From Ligula intestinalis (Eukaryota; Platyhelminthes; Cestoda; Diphyllobothriidea; Diphyllobothriidae), in contig JAYGXS010000004.1 of assembly GCA_036362985.1 (NCBI GenBank), positions 39,221,626 through 39,285,625 of the forward strand: a stretch of 64,000 nt of DNA, in the 5' to 3' direction. The notes beneath the pieces were generated by a model. It did not search any database. It worked only from the letters and a program-made list of their open reading frames with translations, and was not told where the DNA came from. A program made the position numbers and the translations under genes. Positions 61,501 through 64,000 of this stretch are shown here, piece after piece. Numbering within the stretch: position 1 is the first letter of the stretch; each line of letters opens with the position of its first letter.

Positions 61501-63428
61501 TCGATTAACAAGATTATTTGTGCCTTGTCGATAAAAATCCACCGGCTTTAATGCTAAGAAATCTTTGGATCCAGTTCTCGTCTGAATTCATTTTCTTGAA
61601 CGTTTTTTTTCTTAGGAGTTGTCTGATGCTTAAAAGCGTAGTAAGGACGTGAAGGATCAGGAGAATATGGAGGATGTAGTAAAGGCTCGTATCCGAAGTC
61701 AATGCGTCTTTGCAGCGTCACCCTGGCAACCTGTGGCCGTGCATTATCCTGGAACAGAATTGGGCCACGTCGATTCACTAGCATAGGCTTCAACTTTCCG
61801 ATTTAAGCATGCATTTCTTCGATTTCCTCGCAGTAAACCTCTGTAGTGATGCTCTTATTAGTCTCCAAAAAGCTGTCATGGACAAAACCAATAGCAAAGC
61901 ATCAGACTGGAACCATAAGGTTCTGCTGATACAAGCTCGGATTGGGGAAATGCTTAGGTGCTTCGTCACGATCAAGCCATTGTCCTGATCGCTTACAGTT
62001 ACCATAAAGGTCACATGTCACATGGTCACATGTCACTATTTGATCGAAAAGATAGATCATTAGAATTTCGCCTAGAGGATAACGAACACACTTCAGAATG
62101 CCGAACTCTTTCATTTTCACTTAGCTCATGTGTGACTCATTGAATCAGCTTCTTCGCCGTACCAACTGGTATCAGAGAGTTGGATATCGCTTAAATACTG
62201 ACAGCAAGTACCACAGACGTTGGTTTTTTTTATCAACAATTGCTTTTTCAAGAGTGCATGGCCGATCTCTACCTTGTTTATCTTGCACATACGCGCGTGT
62301 CCTTTTATGACAGGATACAAAGCTAGACTCGAGTGTTTTACTACATGGAGTTTGCTCCACTTAGAAAAAGGGTTCTCCACGTAAATAAGATGAAACAAGA
62401 TGTAGGAAAGCAACTTATTTCAGTTGTGCAAGGCTGTGTGCTTTCGTGCCCTCAAATGCAGCAATAAAATCGACTGATAATCCTCTATTTTGGACTTCCT
62501 GACAACTTTCTGTCCTTTTCGAATCCTGAATAACTTAAACAATTAGCCTTTACTAAGCACCTACGTTAACTTCTAAGCATATTTTAGAGTACTTTGATTA
62601 TCTAGTTTTGCAATCGATTGGAAACACGGAAAATCATGAAATATTCACTAATATTTCAACGATGATCCAAAACCCATAGTACTCCAATGTCAGAAATACC
62701 TATAAAGGGATCTGACGAGAGGAATTTCCCTAAATTGACATCAAATTTGAGTCCCGGATGATCCACACCTGAGATTGGGTATGACTGGCTGATGACAGCT
62801 TATAAACCAGAAATAGTCATTCTGGTCTCCGTTGTTTTTGTCGGTTCCACTCCACCCTATTTTATTCCATGTTTTCCAAAAATATATTTGAAGTTATAAG
62901 TGCAAGAAAAATCAATGAGAAAATGAAGACTACTTAGGTGGATATTTTTTACAAAATATACTTTTTGTAGGTTGTCGCAAAGAAACTTACTTAAAAGCTA
63001 ACATCCAGACGTGACTTTCATATCTCCAGACTAGGCCATAAGATAATCAGTATTATAACCCTAATTTTCTAATTTAAAACACAATTCGGAATTTCGGTTG
63101 GCGTTCTATCAGATAGGGAATTGACTATATGATCACGGTAACGAAAAGGGCAAGCGAGCGCTCAGTGCCAGGAACTCACTGCAGCATCGTCGGTGATAAC
63201 GGAAAGAATGGCCAATTGAACCTCGTGTGATTGACGGCCTGAATCAACGAAATCGCAGCAGCGAAGAGCAGCCTCATCTTGGAGTTGCTCGAATTTACGT
63301 CTCACGTCGTCCGGCTCCAGACGCTTTCGCATTAAACTAATTTCGACCAGAAGACTTGAGGTTCGAGCGGACTCTTTGGTGAGAAGACAGTGCAATTCTG
63401 CCAATTTGGTCTGTTCATCTGATTGGTT
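35702..63428 (-). CDS. Long coiled-coil protein, 3' 10 exons (5' partial)
   Basis: Family not recognised. Minus-strand exons, in transcript order: 63428-63180, 57992-57748, 55832-55667, 54751-54579, 49819-49699, 47490-47450, 43779-43674, 42714-42549, 39781-39550, 36125-35702. All have AG/GT borders and every junction keeps phase, giving 640 residues to the stop. About the first 430 residues are charged, heptad-rich helix (many Glu, Lys, Arg, Leu, Gln), interrupted by a Pro-containing linker near residue 135 (TGDFPPKTY). Then come a less regular part with TGTKPRVHFET, a further helical region and a 140-residue basic Ser/Arg/Thr-rich tail. No motor, ATP-binding or membrane segment is present. 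A cytoskeletal, centrosomal or ciliary role is plausible from composition only. The 5' part lies right of the window. Confidence 0.8.
36768..37045 (+). mobile_element. Penelope-like element: two truncated copies in tandem
   Basis: 36768-36795 encodes SGYTFKFDE, the start of the conserved C-terminal block. The sequence then jumps to a 3' terminus (36820-36925). Directly after, from 36937, comes a second copy encoding SRELLESWFTGPQAI. Head-to-tail partial copies are typical of Penelope-like elements. Confidence 0.68.
36842..36884 (+). ncRNA. Hammerhead-like motif in a Penelope-like terminus
   Basis: Stem II is GGATTCC (36854-36860), loop CGAC, GGAATCC (36865-36871), followed at once by GAAACGTC (36872-36879) and AGG. 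GAAA after stem II and a GTC cleavage triplet separated by a minimal palindromic ACGT stem III fit dimeric hammerheads of Penelope-like elements. The CUGAUGA box is degenerate (CTATGACTAA), so activity is doubtful. Confidence 0.5.
37790..37985 (+). repeat. R3 telomere-like-core fragment
   Basis: Degenerate GGGTTAGG and GGTTAAGG repeats (37800-37910) lead into TTCCTGGAATTAAACACAAT and TCTGTATTACGGGTGG, the right-terminus blocks of R3. Confidence 0.55.
38325..38400 (+). repeat. R1 repeat end fragment
   Basis: ATCCAAGGCATAACGGAACG and CGCAATCGGTGAACCCTGTC match 46193-46250 with few changes. Confidence 0.55.
38690..38745 (-). repeat. R2 repeat fragment, inverted
   Basis: The minus strand reads AGAGTCAAGAAAACTGGAGG, matching the R2 segment near 31486-31505. 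Confidence 0.5.
39550..39781 (-). CDS. Coiled-coil gene exon
   Basis: Acceptor GATTCCTAG, donor GTACGT. Two starting bases complete a codon with the preceding exon. Encodes an acidic opening (DDIYRSEVIHSDDFETD), then a helical stretch HEITRLRQRTTCLEESLHEV. Confidence 0.78.
40453..40576 (+). repeat. (TAG)n microsatellite with 10-N gap
   Basis: Nearly pure TAG repeats on both sides of ten N at 40519-40528. The gap is likely an assembly break in a longer repeat of unknown length. Confidence 0.95.
40866..41080 (-). repeat. R1 SINE-like repeat copy
   Basis: Blocks CTATAGGCAGAATAACATTA, GGGATGGTCATTTCTGACTT, CAGCCATATTTAACCCCAGG and GAGGCTCGAACGCGCGACAT are in the order of the 33440-33705 copy. 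Confidence 0.65.
41085..41165 (+). repeat. R1 body fragment, opposite orientation
   Basis: ATGATGGCTAACAAGCCAGA and ATTGGCCATTCCATTCTCAC match the R1 body on the plus strand, immediately next to the minus-strand copy, making an inverted pair. Confidence 0.5.
42549..42714 (-). CDS. Coiled-coil gene exon
   Basis: Acceptor TTTTACGTCTAG, donor GTAAGT. Encodes a charged heptad stretch (DLVLQIEHEKEEYERRLMET) then QVFFATTGTKPRVHFE. Confidence 0.8.
42715..43673 (-). repeat. Intron with a tRNA-derived SINE
   Basis: Holds the SINE at 43028-43190; otherwise unrecognised. Confidence 0.5.
43028..43190 (+). repeat. tRNA-derived SINE, best-preserved copy
   Basis: TTAGCTCGGGTGGTTAACGC fits the A-box and GGATTCGAATC the B-box, about 45 bases apart. 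The tail TTTTCATAACTGGGTCAAAT...CAAATTTGCC matches the tail at 32425-32465. The acceptor stem does not close, so it is a SINE rather than a tRNA. Confidence 0.7.
43674..43779 (-). CDS. Coiled-coil gene exon
   Basis: Acceptor CCCGGTTTTCAG, donor GTAAAC. Encodes LDDAERLKKRTLEML and a further helical half. One starting base completes the codon begun by the 41-base exon. Confidence 0.8.
44450..44790 (+). repeat. R2 interspersed repeat, longest copy
   Basis: Runs from ATGTCAGCCATGTGCTGCAC through GATAGTAGACTTGCGCTGCA, GGGATCAGGCACAGGTGGCT and CCTATTTTCGGCATTTC to CAGCGCACCTATCACGCGAC. Used as the reference for the other copies. Open frames inside are incidental. Confidence 0.75.
45306..45440 (+). 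repeat. AT-rich interspersed repeat copy
   Basis: Shares GCTCCTT.AAAA, CGGCATCCT, TTTTGGGATTA.GCT and the following TTCTAA block with 59640-59740, and more weakly with 7131-7262. Confidence 0.5.
45830..46015 (-). repeat. R1 SINE-like repeat copy
   Basis: GGGAGACTGGAATGCGTAGT, TTATCAGCTGTCATCAACCA, GCCATACCCAACCCCAGGAG and CGAACCCGCAACCTGTTAAT match other R1 copies in order. Confidence 0.7.
46080..46255. repeat. R1 repeat ends, inverted pair
   Basis: TGCACCGATCGGTTACGTGA near 46088 recurs inverted as GATCCGTAACTATTCGGTGA near 46219-46240, enclosing GGCCTCGTGGCTCAAT. Two R1 ends face each other. Confidence 0.5.
46314..46724. mobile_element. 411-bp MITE with 26-bp perfect TIRs and TA duplications
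   Basis: Left end 46314-46339 begins CAGTAGTCGCCGGTTATTAA and is exactly reverse-complementary to 46699-46724. TA flanks both sides (46312-46313, 46725-46726). Related GGGCTTAATAA motifs recur inside near 46358 and 46616. TA targets and CAGT-type ends fit the pogo/Tigger branch of Tc1-mariner. No transposase is encoded. Confidence 0.92.
47450..47490 (-). CDS. Coiled-coil gene 41-nt microexon
   Basis: Acceptor GGTTTCTGCAG, donor GTGGGC. Encodes TLQRFSFKVRSPE plus two bases. It is needed to link the phase-0 end of the 49.7 kb exon to the one-base start of the 43.7 kb exon, and fits both. Sequence is less coiled-coil-like than its neighbours, so it is the least certain exon. Confidence 0.5.
47530..47670 (+). 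repeat. R2 repeat fragment next to the microexon
   Basis: GCGTGCTCCACAGCAGAGTG, GATAGTAGGCTCGCGTTGTA and CCCAGTGTCAAGACAAAGTC follow R2 order. It begins only about 40 bases from the microexon acceptor. Confidence 0.6.
49330..49580. repeat. R3 telomere-like-core element copy
   Basis: Degenerate CCCTAA repeats (49360-49510), then TTCCCAGAATTTGGC and CCTGTATTGCAAGCGTTGTC, the right terminus blocks. Confidence 0.55.
49699..49819 (-). CDS. Coiled-coil gene exon
   Basis: Acceptor CTCCCTTACAG, donor GTGAGC. Encodes FALKTAITNSEARQLATK and KQFKKLSCDNERLKK. Confidence 0.8.
49960..50475 (+). repeat. R3 elements: one partial, one with both inverted ends
   Basis: A partial copy (49960-50080) starts AACAGAAACTGTCTATAATA, then GTGGCTTTGCGCTAAATTTC. 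The next copy starts near 50090 with CGCCCGCAATACTTGTGGCT, has degenerate GGGTTAGG repeats to 50350, then the inverted terminus CTTTCCTGGAAATTATCACA...GAGCGTTTC and GGCGGTCATACAAGTCACCC. Confidence 0.7.
50801..50885. repeat. Penelope-like terminus, inverted pair
   Basis: GAAGAAGAATATGCGATCAC matches the reversed terminus at 60246-60265. A 12-bp perfect inverted repeat GATCACTGGAAC (50842-50853) / GTTCCAGTGATC (50869-50880) follows, so two ends face each other without any body. Confidence 0.6.
54579..54751 (-). CDS. Coiled-coil gene exon
   Basis: Acceptor CCCTCTTTCAG, donor GTACGT. Encodes LQTMQTITPAIRQDSKEH and the heptad stretch RLKNQIWEAKSEVAQLKQ. Ends with two bases that the next exon completes to Ile. 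Confidence 0.82.
54752..55666 (-). repeat. Intron with an R3 copy
   Basis: R3 at 55370-55610: GAAACTACCCGCAAGATATG, GACAAATTCCAGGAAC, degenerate TTAGGG-like core, then CCTATTTAGGCGGTCACACA. The rest is unrecognised. Confidence 0.55.
55667..55832 (-). CDS. Coiled-coil gene exon
   Basis: Acceptor CTACCTTTTAG, donor GTAAGT. Encodes HLADAKRKSKVLEDQLETI and SKTRREHIDVLRQEIRQH, regular heptads. Confidence 0.84.
55833..57747 (-). repeat. Intron with a dispersed direct repeat
   Basis: Two related stretches, about 56951-57068 and 57526-57641, share CACGTGTCGG(T/C)GAACTTTTC, CACATGAA and CAAGCCGAAT blocks in the same order. They are about 575 bases apart. No other feature recognised. Confidence 0.65.
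57748..57992 (-). CDS. Coiled-coil gene exon
   Basis: Acceptor TTCCCCTTATAG, donor GTAAGC. Encodes helical LLDAKERLREVYAAQIETAV, then a linker with TGDFPPKTYQ and a further helix start. Phase fits both neighbours. Confidence 0.84.
58400..58590. repeat. Inverted pair of Penelope-like ends with hammerhead-like motifs
   Basis: Two copies of one end face each other. The plus-strand copy has stem II GGGTTC (58513-58518), loop CAGAGA, GAACCC (58525-58530) then GACACATCAGG and CTAATAAAGC. The minus-strand copy (58476-58431) has CTGATAATGGGTTC, then GAAACGTCAGG and CTAATAAAGC. Together they suggest an ancestral CTGATGA, stem II, GAAACGTC, AGG order with CCT/AGG as stem I. Confidence 0.6.
59625..59750 (+). 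repeat. AT-rich interspersed repeat copy
   Basis: GAGGCTCCTTTAAAAACCGG, CATCCTG, TTTTCTGGGATTATGCTACC and CTAAGTATTCCTTTCTAAGC align with 45306-45440 and 7131-7262. Confidence 0.5.
60226..60905 (+). mobile_element. Truncated Penelope-like element with inverted termini
   Basis: Left end (60226-60311) is an inverted version of the terminus at 60821-60905; both contain GAAACGTCA and a CTTCTTC-type stretch. Between them, 60313-60711 encodes SGPIFRFNEVEILARG, RVSRELLESWFSGLQSINRR and PYCVLRHCLSKR, the block I associate with the C-terminal end of Penelope-like (GIY-YIG-bearing) polyproteins. The reverse transcriptase is absent. Another non-LTR type cannot be excluded. Confidence 0.72.
60313..60711 (+). 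pseudogene. Penelope-like polyprotein C-terminal remnant
   Basis: 133-codon frame within the element, open to the TGA at 60709-60711. It lacks all upstream catalytic domains. The second half (ADM/AAINESKAKCEGIT-like) matches the decayed frame at 23639-23992, so it belongs to the element rather than to a host gene. Confidence 0.7.
61450..62613 (-). mobile_element. mariner-type DNA transposon, decayed
   Basis: The transposase remnant is bounded by loosely inverted AT-rich ends: AAATTAGTCAAAGTA (61456-61470) and, inverted, TACTTTGATTATCTAG (62590-62605). Size of about 1.16 kb agrees with a slightly deleted mariner (about 1.3 kb). The ends are tentative. Confidence 0.6.
61555..62170 (-). pseudogene. 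mariner transposase pseudogene
   Basis: Minus-strand order: THELSENERVRHSEVC (about 62132-62085), then a frame change to QWLDRDEAPKHFPNP, another to GFVHDSFLETNKSITTE and EEIEEMHA, then VNRRGPILFQDNARPQVA and PPYSPDPSRPYYAF. These match mariner transposases in order. There are at least two frameshifts and several stops. The second catalytic Asp (QDNARP) is kept, but the third, expected in PTDY, is Tyr here. Confidence 0.88.
62769..62870 (+). repeat. R1 body fragment
   Basis: TTGGGTATGACTGGCTGATG, CAGCTTATAAACCAGAAATA and GTCATTCTGGTCTCC match the R1 body on the plus strand. Confidence 0.65.
63180..63428 (-). CDS. Coiled-coil gene exon (most 5' in window)
   Basis: Acceptor TTCATTTTTTAG, donor GTGAGT; 83 codons in phase 0. 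Encodes LAELHCLLTKESARTSSLL, LMRKRLEPDDVRRKFEQL and SHEVQLAILSVITDD. The phase-0 acceptor implies further exons to the right. Confidence 0.83.
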
Positions 63429-64000
63429 CTAAAAAATGAACAATTAATCATTTTTTATAAATAAAGATAAGTTACCACATCCGCCTATCGTTAAGTGAGC
63501 TGAAATAGCATAGTGGGCTGATTAGCTCCATTGAAGGATTCAGTTTAAGTCAGTATTCGATAGACTGACAGTCTCGGAAAAACCCTTGTTACAGGTGCTG
63601 TGGTAACACCCATCTCATCCACCCGACCTGCTGCTTAACTCCGACCTGAGTCGGTGGAACTGCGCTGAATGCAGCCGCACCTTACGGACTTGCTTAAACA
63701 CGACGTCTTGGCAATGACAATTTTCGCATTGGCAATAGCAGCAAATGTCTGTCTTCTGAACTCTGTCACTCTGACCTTTTATCTGGGAGTCTTCTCGCTG
63801 GTCCTACTTCATCAATTAGTGACCCCAACGTCATACGCACAGGCTCGTTTAATGCAGTTAAACTTCGTGATTAACAAAAATGTGAAAAAGTCTTATGGCC
63901 TCGCAACAGTGAATTTCTGTTTTCCTATTAAATGCCAGTTTTAAACAACTTCTGTTTATTAAAAATAACACTTAATACGAAATCTCCGTACACACACCGT
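63429..64000 (-). other. Start of an intron running off the window
   Basis: No further exon seen. A plus-strand frame at 63669-63944 is hydrophobic but has no supporting features. Confidence 0.45.

Larger units (their letters stand above)
57993..63179 (-). other. Large intron with Penelope-like, AT-rich and mariner copies
   Basis: Contains the inverted hammerhead-like pair (58400-58590), an AT-rich repeat copy (about 59625-59750), a Penelope-like element (60226-60905), a mariner pseudogene (61450-62613) and an R1 fragment (62769-62870). A frame near 58156-58332 with acidic sequence is unassigned. Confidence 0.5.

Noticed and set aside
63669..63944. Hydrophobic 91-codon plus-strand frame, possible small membrane protein
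   Set aside because: No supporting signals and it lies in an intron of a minus-strand gene.
1..64000. CRISPR arrays, rRNA genes, bacterial operons and a spliced-leader RNA gene
   Set aside because: None seen; intron structure and repeats are eukaryotic, and no recognisable spliced-leader sequence was found by eye.

Overview
The window looks like flatworm nuclear DNA, probably a large-genome tapeworm or fluke. This is inferred from short GT-AG exons in 1-6 kb introns, a moderately AT-rich background and dense degenerate retroelement, SINE and mariner debris; no species can be fixed from sequence alone.

Left part (1-22.5 kb): the 3' portion of a plus-strand gene for a PTK7/off-track (otk) type receptor. 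Twelve exons join in phase into 1006 residues that run off the left edge. They encode the end of Ig1, Ig2 to Ig7, one transmembrane helix and a cytoplasmic tail. The residue pattern follows vertebrate PTK7 domain by domain, but the pseudokinase is absent: the tail is about 227 low-complexity residues, then a stop. Ig4 has lost both disulfide cysteines and Ig7 carries an insertion of about 60 residues.

Middle (22.5-35.6 kb): mostly repeats and unannotated DNA, with one unrecognised 224-codon plus-strand reading frame (29411-30085).

Right part (35.6-63.4 kb): a minus-strand gene running off the right edge. Ten exons join in phase into the last 640 residues of a long coiled-coil protein with a basic Ser/Arg-rich tail and a poly(A) signal 68 nt past the stop. 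I cannot name its family.

Mobile DNA fills introns and intergenic space: fragments resembling Penelope-like retroelements, whose termini carry degenerate hammerhead-ribozyme-like motifs (stem II followed by GAAACGTC); a frameshifted mariner transposase; a 411-bp non-autonomous element with perfect 26-bp inverted repeats and TA duplications; tRNA-headed SINEs; an inverted-repeat family with a telomere-like (TTAGGG-like) core; and several unnamed families seen only by internal comparison. The two main genes converge on the repeat-rich middle and nothing links them functionally.
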